From Pseudomonas sp. Irchel s3h14 (GTDB lineage: Bacteria > Pseudomonadota > Gammaproteobacteria > Pseudomonadales > Pseudomonadaceae): 64,000 nt of DNA. The position numbers were made by a program, and so were the translations under genes. Every line of letters starts with the position of its first letter. The first letter of the stretch is position 1. Of this stretch, positions 47,414-56,005 are shown one piece after another. The DNA lies in assembly GCF_900187425.1 (NCBI RefSeq), contig NZ_FYDJ01000005.1, forward strand, positions 186,001 through 250,000. The letters run 5' to 3'. The notes under the pieces are model-generated. The model worked only from the letters and a program-made list of their open reading frames with translations. It was not told the origin of the DNA and ran no database searches.

Positions 47414-47685
47414 ACACAGCCTTCATCCTAATGGCTCAATACAGTGGCCGGGCAATCATCCCTCTGGATCAGATTTGCAAAGACTATTTTACGCATCTAA
47501 CACCAGAAATGTTCCAACGCAAAGTTCTAGCAGGCCAGATCAAGATTCCCATAACTAGATTAGAAACGAGTCAGAAGAGTGCGAAAGGAATCCATATTAC
47601 CGATCTCGCTGCCTACCTTGATCTACAGCGCGATGCAGCAGTGAAGGAATACAATCAGCTCAATGGGTTTCGCCGAGCTAGCTGA
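47410..47685 (+). CDS. PrtN-family (pyocin activator) protein, copy 2
   Basis: A 91-residue protein: AFILMAQYSGRAIIPLDQICKDYFTHLTPEMFQRKVLAGQIKIPITRLETSQKSAKGIHITDLAAYLDLQRD. This is a fuller PrtN match than copy 1 (RLETSQKSAKGIHI is near-canonical). It is the last gene of the rightward operon. It may activate phage late genes or a host pyocin locus. Confidence 0.9.
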   Translation: MNTAFILMAQYSGRAIIPLDQICKDYFTHLTPEMFQRKVLAGQIKIPITRLETSQKSAKGIHITDLAAYLDLQRDAAVKEYNQLNGFRRAS

Positions 47686-47775
47686 CCAAAAACCAAAACC
47701 ATGCGCAGGCGCCTAGAAATTTTTCTAAGGCGCTATCTATTTCATGTGTTTAACCAGAGCGATTACAATCAGGCC

Positions 47776-49440
47776 TTAACTATTCCACATCATCAAGCGC
47801 TCAATGATTGCAGTCATTTCCACTGCCAATTCAGGTCGAAATGATAAATTATCCTTAGAAAAATTCTCACTAAATTTTACTGCTTTATGATGTTTATCCG
47901 TAAATGAACCGGCTTGAGAAAGATGATTATTCCTCAAATAGTCTTGCACATATTCGTACTCACTGATTTGCGGAAGACCAAACTTTCCATACTCCAATTC
48001 AAAACACTCTTTCGGGATATAGTTCTCTATTTCACGGCACCGTGTAACCCATACATATCCACGCCCCCCAGCAACAGCATCAAGAAGTTCAGTCACTCTA
48101 TTTTTCAGTTTCCCATTCTTGCTTTTCCTATCACTATCACATGCAAAAATAAAATTTCTATTTATCTTAATTGCGCTTACCGCCTCCTGTATGTCTGTAT
48201 CGGGTGTGCCAGCATCAATATGTGCAAGAACGCTACCTCCATAGTAGATAAATTGATAATGGTGACCCTCCTTGTACGCGCCCTCCCCCCACAGATCGAT
48301 AAACTTATTTAAATAAACTCTGTCGGAAGGACCTTCCACCCAAATTATCCCATTAGCCTGCAGTATATCACTGGCCTTTGCGCCCAAATCATCTAAAACA
48401 GAATAGCCGCGATTCAAATCATCCAATATGACACCCAGCACTTCTCCTTCTTGTTTTTTTACATGAAGAATCTGCGCATCTGCCTCACCGTGAAAAAGGT
48501 CTATAGCAACCTGAGAGTGCGTAGTTAGAAATATATGACACCCTGTTGACTGCGCATACGCAAGCAAAAACGAAAATAAATTCCTCTGCAATGTCGGATG
48601 TAAATTATTCTCCAACTCTTCAAATGAAAAAATATAATTGTCTATTTTTTTATCGTCAAAATCTGGACGAACGAGAAGATTAAGCAACGTTAGAATAACC
48701 GTCTTCAACCCGCTTCCTGACGCCGAAAGCGGAACAAGGCCTTTGCCATCTTCCCCTAGATAAATCTCCCAAACATTATTATCCGAATGAAACTGCACTA
48801 CAATTTCCGAAAACACTATATCCGGTGTAAAAATATCATTGAGAGCCGTAAGCAACCTTACCTGTACTAACCCCCTATCAAGACCTGAACTATTTATATA
48901 GTTCTGTATAATATTGGTTGCACCCGCCCCATTACTCTGTAACGAAAGCGCACTCGAGTAACCCTCTTTTATAAGATCCCTATCAGCATCAAGTCGCACA
49001 TGACGATACTTCCTGCGCTTAAAAGTAGAAAGCAACGTACCTAAGCGAACTTTTTCAGAATCCATAAGGCGATCCGAAAGATCGAGAACCTGAAGCACCT
49101 CGACTTGATTATTGTATTCCCGCCAAACAATACGTTTATCTATAAAGCGTGCCCCATGATCCCACCAATGATTCCCTGGCAGATCCCCGCCTGCATGCTC
49201 ACCTCTAAAGTTTGACCGTAGCTCTGCTTCTGTTAGCTCACCACCAAATTCTACACTTTCTGCAATTTCATACTGTATCGCATTCTCCCTAAACATATGC
49301 TCTACAGCAGCTACCAGACTAGACTTTCCTATATTATTTTTACCCACAATTACGTTAACAGGCTTTACCACATCAAACCCAGCGCCCGCCGATTTAAACC
49401 CTCTAAAATCTCGAACCCAAAAACCCATATCAATAGTCAT
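47776..49440 (-). CDS. OLD-family ATPase with TOPRIM nuclease domain
   Basis: A 554-residue protein from ATG 49440. The N-terminal ABC/SMC-like ATPase has Walker A VIVGKNNIGKSSL and a signature-like LSASGSGLKTVILTLLNLL; FSFEELENNLHP is Walker B, and HIFLTTHSQ the H-loop. The C-terminal TOPRIM has IIWVEGPSDRVYLNKFI (Glu) and FACDSDRKSKNGK (Asp-x-Asp). This is class 1 OLD architecture, without a UvrD-like partner. Much lower GC than its neighbours. Located at the integrase end, a common cargo site; phage exclusion, as by P2 Old, is inferred. Confidence 0.82.
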   Translation of the reverse strand: MTIDMGFWVRDFRGFKSAGAGFDVVKPVNVIVGKNNIGKSSLVAAVEHMFRENAIQYEIAESVEFGGELTEAELRSNFRGEHAGGDLPGNHWWDHGARFIDKRIVWREYNNQVEVLQVLDLSDRLMDSEKVRLGTLLSTFKRRKYRHVRLDADRDLIKEGYSSALSLQSNGAGATNIIQNYINSSGLDRGLVQVRLLTALNDIFTPDIVFSEIVVQFHSDNNVWEIYLGEDGKGLVPLSASGSGLKTVILTLLNLLVRPDFDDKKIDNYIFSFEELENNLHPTLQRNLFSFLLAYAQSTGCHIFLTTHSQVAIDLFHGEADAQILHVKKQEGEVLGVILDDLNRGYSVLDDLGAKASDILQANGIIWVEGPSDRVYLNKFIDLWGEGAYKEGHHYQFIYYGGSVLAHIDAGTPDTDIQEAVSAIKINRNFIFACDSDRKSKNGKLKNRVTELLDAVAGGRGYVWVTRCREIENYIPKECFELEYGKFGLPQISEYEYVQDYLRNNHLSQAGSFTDKHHKAVKFSENFSKDNLSFRPELAVEMTAIIERLMMWNS

Positions 49441-49491
49441 AAACCACCCGATCAATCCTTGAAATAATCATGTAAGCCTAAGCACTACCAC

Positions 49492-50583
49492 TCACCCAAC
49501 CATTCTTTTCAGCCATTGCCATTCGATATATGGGTCTCCACGCCCTCTTAAATGTGTATAGCGCCTCATGGAATTCCAATCGCGATGACCTGAAACGCTG
49601 GCCACTCTCGGTATATCCCAATCCATCTCAAACAACCGGCTGACGCCTTCGTGCCGAAGATCGTGAAAGTGTAGATCGTTGATTTCTAAAAACTTACAGG
49701 CTTTTGCCCAGATCGAAGAAATGGTCGCCGAGTTAAAGGGGAAAATTTCAGCTTGAGACTTTGGCATACTCTTTAGAATTCGCCATGCCTCATCTGGGAT
49801 ATAACACCAAACGTCGTTGCCGATCTTCTGCCCTGGATTTTTCATGTCCCGCACCATCACACGCTGACCAGCCTCATCAACGTCTGCCCATAAAATGCGA
49901 CAGATTTCATCTTGTCGCCGTGTTGAGAATAGGGCGAAACCAGTCACTTTGAGCATATTGATAGAGCTGGGGCGACGCTGCAGGACGCCAGTAAAATACT
50001 CAAGCAAATTATCTAGCTCGCCTAATGTAGGTCGCCGCCCCCGCTCACGGCTCTTCATGTTGTATCCCAGCTTTCTCAGCACTTTCCGAGCGTCCGCCAT
50101 CGCATGGGCATCGACCTCATAACCCCAGGCCGGCCGTGCAATCGAAAGGACAGCGCCGAGATGCGCGAGATCATTACCGGCAGTCTGCGGCTGGACACCA
50201 CCGCCCTCTTTGCTCATTCGCCAGAGTGCGAAGTCCACTAGCCTTTGGCTATTGATGTCGGAATCAACGGTCTGGCCAAAGTCCGACGCGGCAATGGCAT
50301 TGAGGGTAGCTTCTTTCGTTTTACCCAGGGGTCGGACTTTCTCCATTTCATCCAGATACTGCTTGATCATGTCCTGGACAGTAATACCTTTGCGGTTCGC
50401 TCGCTCAATCGCACCTGGTTGATCGAGGTCTGCCTCGCGTCGGCGCACCCAAGCCTGTGCCGCCTGTTTCCGGGCGAAGGTTTGGCTCTCTTGGTAGACT
50501 TGCACTCCGTCGCGCTTGATGCGGATCTGAGCCGTGTAGCTCACAGTCCCATCCGCCAGTTTTCTTGCCCTGATAGTCGCCAT
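49492..50583 (-). CDS. Tyrosine-type phage integrase
   Basis: A 363-residue recombinase. The N-terminal arm-binding and SAM-like domains span to about residue 180. Catalytic residues are visible: Arg223 (STRRQDEICRI), His307/Arg310 (HFHDLRHEG), His333 (SGHRDW) and Tyr342 (RRYTHL). It lies about 150 bp from the dusA start with its 5' end facing dusA. dusA-targeting integrases are a known group. No excisionase gene is recognised. Confidence 0.95.
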   Translation of the reverse strand: MATIRARKLADGTVSYTAQIRIKRDGVQVYQESQTFARKQAAQAWVRRREADLDQPGAIERANRKGITVQDMIKQYLDEMEKVRPLGKTKEATLNAIAASDFGQTVDSDINSQRLVDFALWRMSKEGGGVQPQTAGNDLAHLGAVLSIARPAWGYEVDAHAMADARKVLRKLGYNMKSRERGRRPTLGELDNLLEYFTGVLQRRPSSINMLKVTGFALFSTRRQDEICRILWADVDEAGQRVMVRDMKNPGQKIGNDVWCYIPDEAWRILKSMPKSQAEIFPFNSATISSIWAKACKFLEINDLHFHDLRHEGVSRLFEMDWDIPRVASVSGHRDWNSMRRYTHLRGRGDPYIEWQWLKRMVG

Positions 50584-50675
50584 ATAAAAAAGTGGTACGC
50601 GTCAGTTTTGAAGTGGTACATCGTACCACCGAGAATCAAAAAACGCCCGAAAACGCCCCAAAACACGCTAAAAAC

Positions 50676-51698
50676 ATGTTGAGCAAAATGGCACAAAACA
50701 CCCACTACAGCCCAGTAAACACAAGCCCTGCGCTGTCTCGGCGGTTCAGCGTTGCACCCATGATGGATTGGACTGATAGGCATTGCCGTTTTTTCCTACG
50801 CCTACTCTCCAAGCACGCCCTCCTCTACACAGAAATGGTCACCACCGGCGCACTCCTCAACGGCGATCACGACCGCTTCCTGCGTCACAACGAAGCCGAA
50901 CACCCGCTCGCCCTGCAACTCGGTGGCAGTGTCCCGCTGGACCTGGCGATGTGCGCGCGCATGGCGCAGGAGCACGGTTATGACGAGGTGAATCTGAATG
51001 TCGGCTGCCCGAGTGATCGGGTGCAGAACAATATGATCGGTGCGTGCCTGATGGGGCATCCGCAGTTGGTGGCGGATTGTGTGAAGGCGATGCGCGATGC
51101 GGTGTCGATTCCGGTGACGGTGAAGCATCGGATCGGGATTAATGGGCGGGACAGTTACGAGGAGTTGTGTGATTTCGTCGGCACGGTTCGGGATGCCGGG
51201 TGCACGAGTTTTACGGTGCATGCGCGGATTGCGATTCTGGAGGGGTTGTCGCCGAAGGAGAACCGCGACATTCCGCCTCTGCGTTATGACGTGGCGGCGC
51301 GGTTGAAGACGGATTTTCCGGAGCTGGAGATTATTCTCAACGGCGGGATCAAGACGCTGGACGCCTGTCACGAACATTTGCAGACGTTCGATGGCGTGAT
51401 GTTGGGTCGTGAGGCCTATCACAACCCTTATGTGATGGCTGAGGTGGATCAGCAACTGTTCGGCAGCACGGCGCCAGTGATCAGCCGGGCCGAGGCGCTG
51501 GCGCAGTTGCGGCCTTATATAGCGGCGCATATTGATGCGGGCGGCTCGATGCACCACATCACTCGGCATGTGCTGGGGCTGGGCACCGGGTTTCCGGGGG
51601 CGCGCAAGTTTCGGCAGTTGTTGTCGGTGGATATTCATAAGGCTAAAGAGCCTTTGGTGTTGCTGGATCAGGCGGCGGAGTTGTTGGAGGGGCGGTAA
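50676..51698 (+). CDS. dusA: tRNA-dihydrouridine(20/20a) synthase
   Basis: An FMN-dependent reductase that makes dihydrouridine at positions 20/20a of tRNA. A TIM-barrel Dus protein of about 340 residues: SVAPMMDWTDRHCRFFLRLLSKHALLYTEMVTTGALL, LQLGGSVPLDLAMCARMAQEHGYDEVNLNVGCPSDRVQNNMIGACLM (Cys in the NVGCPS motif is catalytic) and VKHRIGING. ATG 50676 or 50688 can serve. The first about 20 residues (MLSKMAQNTHYSPVNTSPAL) appear to come from prophage DNA. Confidence 0.95.
   Translation: MLSKMAQNTHYSPVNTSPALSRRFSVAPMMDWTDRHCRFFLRLLSKHALLYTEMVTTGALLNGDHDRFLRHNEAEHPLALQLGGSVPLDLAMCARMAQEHGYDEVNLNVGCPSDRVQNNMIGACLMGHPQLVADCVKAMRDAVSIPVTVKHRIGINGRDSYEELCDFVGTVRDAGCTSFTVHARIAILEGLSPKENRDIPPLRYDVAARLKTDFPELEIILNGGIKTLDACHEHLQTFDGVMLGREAYHNPYVMAEVDQQLFGSTAPVISRAEALAQLRPYIAAHIDAGGSMHHITRHVLGLGTGFPGARKFRQLLSVDIHKAKEPLVLLDQAAELLEGR
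50738..50772 (+). other. Candidate attachment site in the 5' end of dusA
   Basis: The segment starting TCGGCGGTTCAGCGTTGCAC encodes the first conserved DusA residues (RRFSVAPMMDW). Known dusA-integrated elements recombine in this region. Sequence upstream (50584-50737) is then prophage-derived. The other att copy lies outside the window, so the core cannot be fixed. Confidence 0.6.
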
Positions 51699-51736
51699 CC
51701 GGAAAATCCCTAGCTACGTTAATGGAGGTGGCATTG

Positions 51737-51973
51737 ATGGCAACTGCGAGGCTAACGACGCAAGGACGAATTACCATTCCGGTGCAGGTTCGCACCTCGC
51801 TCGGGTTGGCCGCAGGTGATCACGTCGAATTTGTAACGTTGCGAGACGGCAGCGTTGAATTTTTGGCCAAGACGGGCTCGGTTCATGCGCTCAAAGGTCT
51901 TATCTGCAAGCGGTCCAAGACGATAAGAGTTGTGAGCCCGAACCCGTCGCCGGATCTAATAAAAGGCAATTAG
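51737..51973 (+). CDS. AbrB/MazE-type antitoxin-like protein
   Basis: A 78-residue protein from ATG 51737 with a strong GGAGGTG ribosome site: TARLTTQGRITIPVQVRTSLGLAAGDHVEFVTLRDGSVEFLAKTGSVHALKG. This is the swapped-hairpin AbrB fold. Such proteins usually pair with a PIN-domain toxin, but none follows here. It may be orphaned or may belong functionally with the next pair. Confidence 0.8.
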   Translation: MATARLTTQGRITIPVQVRTSLGLAAGDHVEFVTLRDGSVEFLAKTGSVHALKGLICKRSKTIRVVSPNPSPDLIKGN

Positions 51974-51991
51974 CCTCCAATTGTCAGCAAC

Positions 51992-52006
51992 TACGTCAAA
52001 GACGTA
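51992..52006. promoter_or_regulatory. Palindromic operator candidate before the HigB-like gene
   Basis: TACGTC-AAA-GACGTA is a perfect inverted repeat immediately upstream of the toxin start, a likely site for the cognate HTH antitoxin. Confidence 0.55.
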
Positions 52007-52017
52007 TGATCACAACC

Positions 52018-52338
52018 ATGCTGACAATCATTGAATCCAAGCTTTTTACAAAACTCTGGCCGGATTACTGGACTGAAGAAGAACGTGGTGCGTTCATGTC
52101 CTATCTGGCGAACAATCCGGACGCAGGTGCAGTGATCCCCGGCTCGGAGGGATGCCGAAAAGTGCGCTGGAGCATGGATGGTCGCGGTAAAAGTGGCGCG
52201 GTTAGAATTATCTACATCGCGCAACTTGCCAGCGGCGCCTTGGTCACATTGCTGATCTACGGCAAAGGCGCCACAGAGAACATCCCCGCGCATATACTGC
52301 GCAAAATCGCAAAGGAGCTGAATCATGCCCCTAACTGA
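52018..52338 (+). CDS. RelE/HigB-type toxin
   Basis: A 106-residue protein from ATG 52018 (ATG 52006 possible): TIIESKLFTKLWPDYWTEEERGAFMSYLANNPDAGAVIPGSEGCRKVRWSMDGRGKSGAVRIIYI. This is the RelE-like HigB-2 pattern with the conserved GxGKSGAxRIIY. It presumably cleaves mRNA on ribosomes. It overlaps the antitoxin gene by 14 bases; toxin first is the HigBA order. Confidence 0.88.
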   Translation: MLTIIESKLFTKLWPDYWTEEERGAFMSYLANNPDAGAVIPGSEGCRKVRWSMDGRGKSGAVRIIYIAQLASGALVTLLIYGKGATENIPAHILRKIAKELNHAPN

Positions 52339-52636
52339 AAAAGAACTGATGGAACGGGATGCCAAACGCAATATTGGCGAAGAACTGTTGGCGTCAATTC
52401 TTGAAGTCAAAGCCGGCCTACACGGCGACGTTCACAAAGTTGAAGTAACCGAGGCTGCAGAGGCCCGAAGCAAAACCGGTCTATCGCAACCGAAGTTTGC
52501 GGAGCTGCTGGGCGTTTCCGTACGCACTCTGCAGGAGTGGGAACAAGGACGACGGTCCCCTTCTGGGGCTGCACGATCGCTCCTTCATATCGCCGCTATT
52601 CGCCCTGACGTTTTCCGAGACGTATTGGCTAACTAA
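52325..52636 (+). CDS. HigA-type XRE antitoxin
   Basis: A 103-residue protein with a C-terminal XRE HTH: EARSKTGLSQPKFAELLGVSVRTLQEWEQGRRSPSGAARSLLHIAAIRPDV. It neutralises the upstream RelE-like toxin and likely represses the operon through the palindrome at 51992. Confidence 0.9.
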   Translation: MPLTEKELMERDAKRNIGEELLASILEVKAGLHGDVHKVEVTEAAEARSKTGLSQPKFAELLGVSVRTLQEWEQGRRSPSGAARSLLHIAAIRPDVFRDVLAN

Positions 52637-52844
52637 AGTCATGACTGTGGACCTTCTGGGCGCTAACGGTCACCCAGGTTGAACCTGTGGTCTGATTTGG
52701 CATCGTATTTACCGATACCGCGCCCCGCCATTCAAACAGCCGTTTTCAGGTTGTTGCCGCTGGGGCCCTCGATACGTACACACACCCTTGAGTGGCTGTC
52801 AGCGCTCGGGTAATGTCATTAGACCCATAGGACAGAGCACGCCC

Positions 52845-53771
52845 ATGACTTCCAAGCTGGAACAACTCAAACAAATGACCACCGTAGTTGCCGACACCGG
52901 CGACTTCGAAGCTATCGCTCGCGTTAAACCCGTGGACGCTACCACCAACCCTTCCCTGCTGCTGAAAGCGGCGGCCATTCCCGGTTATGCCGAGTTGCTG
53001 AACGCTTGCGTCAGCGACTGCAAGGGCGATGTGGGCCTGGCCAGCGACCGTTTTGGCGTTGCGGTAGGGCAAGAAATTCTGAAAGTGATTCCTGGCCGCA
53101 TTTCCACCGAAGTGGATGCGCGCCTGTCGTTCGACACCGACGCCGTATTGAAGCGTGCGCACCGTCTGATCGAGCTGTACGACAAGGCCGGCATTGGCCG
53201 TGACCGCGTACTGATCAAGATCGCTTCCACCTGGGAAGGCATCCGCGCTGCCGAAATTCTGGAAAAAGAAGGCATTCAGACCAACCTGACGTTGCTGTTC
53301 TCGTTCGCTCAGGCAGCGGCTTGTGCTGACGCCGGGGTGTTCCTGATTTCGCCGTTCGTGGGTCGCATCTACGACTGGTACAAAAAGGCCAACGGCAACG
53401 ACTACACCGGCGCGGATGATCCGGGCGTGCAGTCGGTGACGCGTATCTACAACTACTACAAGGCCAATGACTACAAGACCGTGGTCATGGGCGCTAGCTT
53501 CCGTAACCTGAATCAGATCGAGCAGCTGGCCGGTTGCGACCGCCTGACCATCAGCCCGGATCTGATTGATAAGCTGGCGGCGGACACTGGCAAGCTGGAA
53601 CGCAAATTGGCGCCGGGTCAGGCCGGTGAAGCTCGTTTGAGCTTGAATGAAGCACAGTTCCGTTGGTTGTCCAACGAGGACGCGATGGCGACCGAGAAAC
53701 TGGCTGAGGGTATTCGTCAGTTCGCTCGCGACCAGGAAAAACTCGAAGCATTGCTGCAAGCCAAGCTCTGA
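52845..53771 (+). CDS. tal: Transaldolase
   Basis: A 308-residue transaldolase of the pentose phosphate pathway, transferring dihydroxyacetone units from sedoheptulose 7-phosphate to glyceraldehyde 3-phosphate. The catalytic features are Asp17 (VADTGDF), [12 protein letters not shown] (31-42), and the Schiff-base Lys125 in [35 protein letters not shown] follows. Start ATG 52845; 52637-52844 contains no gene. It ends at an intrinsic terminator. Confidence 0.98.
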   Translation: MTSKLEQLKQMTTVVADTGDFEAIARVKPVDATTNPSLLLKAAAIPGYAELLNACVSDCKGDVGLASDRFGVAVGQEILKVIPGRISTEVDARLSFDTDAVLKRAHRLIELYDKAGIGRDRVLIKIASTWEGIRAAEILEKEGIQTNLTLLFSFAQAAACADAGVFLISPFVGRIYDWYKKANGNDYTGADDPGVQSVTRIYNYYKANDYKTVVMGASFRNLNQIEQLAGCDRLTISPDLIDKLAADTGKLERKLAPGQAGEARLSLNEAQFRWLSNEDAMATEKLAEGIRQFARDQEKLEALLQAKL

Positions 53772-53790
53772 TCCAGTACGAGCAAACGCA

Positions 53791-53825
53791 AAAAGGGCGA
53801 ACCCTCACAGGTTCGCCCTTTTTTA
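53791..53825 (+). terminator. Intrinsic terminator after tal
   Basis: AAAAGGGCGAACC pairs with GGTTCGCCCTTTT around CTCACA, ending in a T-run. A strong, probably bidirectional hairpin. Confidence 0.92.
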
Positions 53826-53885
53826 TGCGTGGGTGGCAGGGACTGAGTTGGCTTCGCACAGGGTGATTTGGCGGCCGTCAGGACG

Positions 53886-53916
53886 CCATCGCGAGCAAGC
53901 TCAGCTCCTACGAGGG
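53886..53916. repeat. REP-like element
   Basis: ATCGCGAGCAAGCTCAGCTCCTAC is the complement of the Pseudomonas REP consensus (GTAGGAGC...TGCTCGCGA), degenerate in the middle. It lies between tal and the STAS gene. Confidence 0.75.
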
Positions 53917-53988
53917 ATGTGTGTTGAATCAGTGTGAGAGCCGGGCTGGCCCGCGATGGGGCCAGACCGATCCACACCCATTAGAAGA

Positions 53989-54471
53989 TCAGTGACGCTC
54001 GAGCGCGTTCACCAGGTCATGGAATGCTTCACGATTTGAGTCGTTGAGGCCCATGAGGATCTTGTGTGCTTCGAGCACTTTGATCCGCACCACTTCTTCG
54101 GACTGATCCTGGTCTGGCAGGTCGGTCAGGCACTCAGGGCACGGGATCGGGCGGTCAACGATGTTGAACACTTGCTCGAAGCCCATGGACTGCAGCAGAC
54201 GGGTGATGTCTTCGTGGGTGGTGACGACGGTCGGCAGCAAGCCGACCTTTTGCCGCGACAGGATCGACAGCTTGGCCAAAAGGCCAAGGGTGGTGCTGTC
54301 GATGCTGCGGGTTTCGGTCAGGTCGATCACGATTGCGTTGAAGTTCAACGCCGTGAAGATCCGCTCAATAGTCGCATCCAACGCCGAACACAGGGTCAGG
54401 CGAACTTCACCGACGAACTTCAGGACGAAGGTGCCATCCTGCTCGGCGAACTGGATTCTACCGGTACTCAT
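53989..54471 (-). CDS. rssC: STAS-domain anti-sigma-factor antagonist (RssC-like)
   Basis: A 160-residue protein with a STAS domain in residues 5-110: FAEQDGTFVLKFVGEVRLTLCSALDATIERIF, then IVIDLTETRSIDSTTLGLLAKLSIL, where Ser57 of the DSTTLG loop is the usual phosphorylation site. A C-terminal Cys pair (PCPECLTDL) and helix follow. It is encoded right after the PP2C-bearing regulator, with overlapping stop and start codons, so the partner probably controls its phosphorylation. It matches the PA2797 position beside tal. Confidence 0.88.
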   Translation of the reverse strand: MSTGRIQFAEQDGTFVLKFVGEVRLTLCSALDATIERIFTALNFNAIVIDLTETRSIDSTTLGLLAKLSILSRQKVGLLPTVVTTHEDITRLLQSMGFEQVFNIVDRPIPCPECLTDLPDQDQSEEVVRIKVLEAHKILMGLNDSNREAFHDLVNALERH

Positions 54472-55652
54472 TAAAGATTCCTGCTCAACACCAACAGGGC
54501 GATATCATCCGGCATCTCCCCTAGCGTGGCCAATCCAAAAACCTGCCGCAGACCATCCAGGCTGCCGCCCGCTGCCTTGACCCGCTGGGGCAAAGCCGCT
54601 TCTTTTTCTTTGAGTGTAGGTTCTGGCAAAAGGTCCAGAATGCCATCGGACATCAGCGTCAGGCTGAACGTCGGTGGCAGCTCCAGTACGTGGTCTTCGT
54701 AGGTGGCTTCATTGAAGAGGCCCACCGGCAGACCACGCCCTTCCAGATAACGAACACTGTCTGGCGTGTACAACACAGGCAACGGCAAATGACCGCCGAT
54801 GCTATAGGTCAACAAACCTGTCTCCTCGTCGATGACTCCACCGACCATTGTGACGTGTTTACCCAGCTTACAACTGATCAGGCCTCGGTTGATATGACCA
54901 AGGACCTCTGAAGGCTTGAATTCCGGCAATGTACCGCTGCGCTTGGATTCGAACAGCAAGCGCGTGGTCATGAACTTCAGCAGCACGGTAACGAAGGCTG
55001 AAGAGGCGCCATGACCGGAAACGTCCGCCAGGTAGAAGGCTACCCGACGCTCGTCGACCCGAAAGTAGTCGACGAAATCACCCGACAGGTACAGCGACGG
55101 GATGATCTGGTGAGCAAACTGGAACTCGTCGATGGTCCAGGGGCTGACCGGCAGCATGTTCATCTGCACCTGGCGACCGGCGTTCTGGTCTTCCTGGAGC
55201 AGGTTCAGGCTGGCGGCGAGCTCGCGATTGGCCTTTTCCAGCTTCTCGCGGTAGCGCTGGTTTTCCAGCAGCAGGCGCGCACGATCCAGGGCCCGGCGCA
55301 CAGAGTGCTCGAGCACAGCCAGATCTTCGAGAGGCTTGATCAGGTAATCCGCCGCACCCAAGCGCAGGGCTTCGACCGCGTCGTTCATCACGCCCGCGCC
55401 CGAAACCACGATCACAGGGGTTTGTGGCGACAGCTCGGTGACCTGGCGAATGAGTTCGAGTCCGCCCATCTGTGGCATGCGCAGATCGCAGATGACCAAG
55501 TCGGGCTTGTCTTGCTCGAATACCTGAAGACCCTGCTGGCCATTGCTGGCCTGCAGGACACTGAAACCACTGTCTTCCAAGTAGGCCGCGAGGCTCGCGC
55601 GCACTACTTCGTCATCATCGATTATCAGCAGCGTGGCACTGGTTTTTGGCAT
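54471..55652 (-). CDS. rssB: Response regulator with PP2C phosphatase domain (RssB-like)
   Basis: A 393-residue protein from ATG 55652. The receiver domain (residues 6-120) has the phospho-acceptor Asp56 in VICDLRMPQMGG. A coiled coil (RYREKLEKANRELAASLNLLQEDQNAG) connects it to a PP2C/SpoIIE-type domain (FYLADVSGHGASSAFVTVLLKF, metal-binding Asp in LADVSGHG). It resembles RssB/PA2798 and likely dephosphorylates the STAS partner in general stress control. A TAATG overlap couples the two. Confidence 0.9.
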   Translation of the reverse strand: MPKTSATLLIIDDDEVVRASLAAYLEDSGFSVLQASNGQQGLQVFEQDKPDLVICDLRMPQMGGLELIRQVTELSPQTPVIVVSGAGVMNDAVEALRLGAADYLIKPLEDLAVLEHSVRRALDRARLLLENQRYREKLEKANRELAASLNLLQEDQNAGRQVQMNMLPVSPWTIDEFQFAHQIIPSLYLSGDFVDYFRVDERRVAFYLADVSGHGASSAFVTVLLKFMTTRLLFESKRSGTLPEFKPSEVLGHINRGLISCKLGKHVTMVGGVIDEETGLLTYSIGGHLPLPVLYTPDSVRYLEGRGLPVGLFNEATYEDHVLELPPTFSLTLMSDGILDLLPEPTLKEKEAALPQRVKAAGGSLDGLRQVFGLATLGEMPDDIALLVLSRNL

Positions 55653-55960
55653 GTGGGCAAACGGCGCCAGAATTAGGTTGGCGTAGCAGGCAGGGGCTTT
55701 GTCCCGGCTCTCACTACTGGATTCGCTTTCTAGCCTCTCTACTGCACTGTTTTCGAGCGTTTGCCCTACACACAGGTACACCAGAGGTGCCCTTCTAAGG
55801 CGCAGACGGTACTCCCATCCGCGGGGCGTTTCAAGCTCACGCCGATGGTCGCTTGACGACTTTCGATTTCAAATCACCGGGAGTTATAAGAACAGGCAAA
55901 ACCGTAACGTAATGGAAGGTTAGAACTCATGAGTCAAACCAGCCACGAAAGCCCAAACGA

Positions 55961-55990
55961 AAGAAGGCGGCCCACTGGCCGCCTTCTTCG
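55961..55990. terminator. Bidirectional terminator after mlaA
   Basis: AAGAAGGCGGCC pairs with GGCCGCCTTCTT around a CACT loop, followed by T-rich sequence on both strands. The rest of the 353-base gap 55653-56005 holds only the presumed rssB promoter; short ORFs there look non-coding. Confidence 0.88.
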
Positions 55991-56005
55991 TTTTACCGGT
56001 CGAGA

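Larger units (their letters stand above)
25000..50750. mobile_element. Lambda-head/P2-tail prophage integrated at dusA, interrupted by the Mu-like phage
   Basis: Head genes follow lambda (Nu1, A, W, B, C, D, E) and baseplate genes follow P2 (V, W, J, I, then fibre). The right end is the integrase (49492-50583) next to dusA. The left end is beyond the window, because the Mu-like phage is inserted at 25000 and the sheath, tube and tape-measure genes that should follow the fibre are not here. With a cut fibre gene it is probably unable to make infectious particles. Confidence 0.85.

Noticed and set aside
47914..48312. 132-codon plus-strand frame inside the OLD-type gene
   Set aside because: Composition follows the AT-rich antisense strand, and the minus frame contains the clear ATPase/TOPRIM motifs.
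49440..50750. tRNA gene as prophage integration site
   Set aside because: I see no tRNA-like cloverleaf or CCA-proximal end; the junction falls in dusA, a known alternative target.
52746..53759. 337-codon minus-strand frame
   Set aside because: It is antisense to transaldolase, an unmistakable gene.
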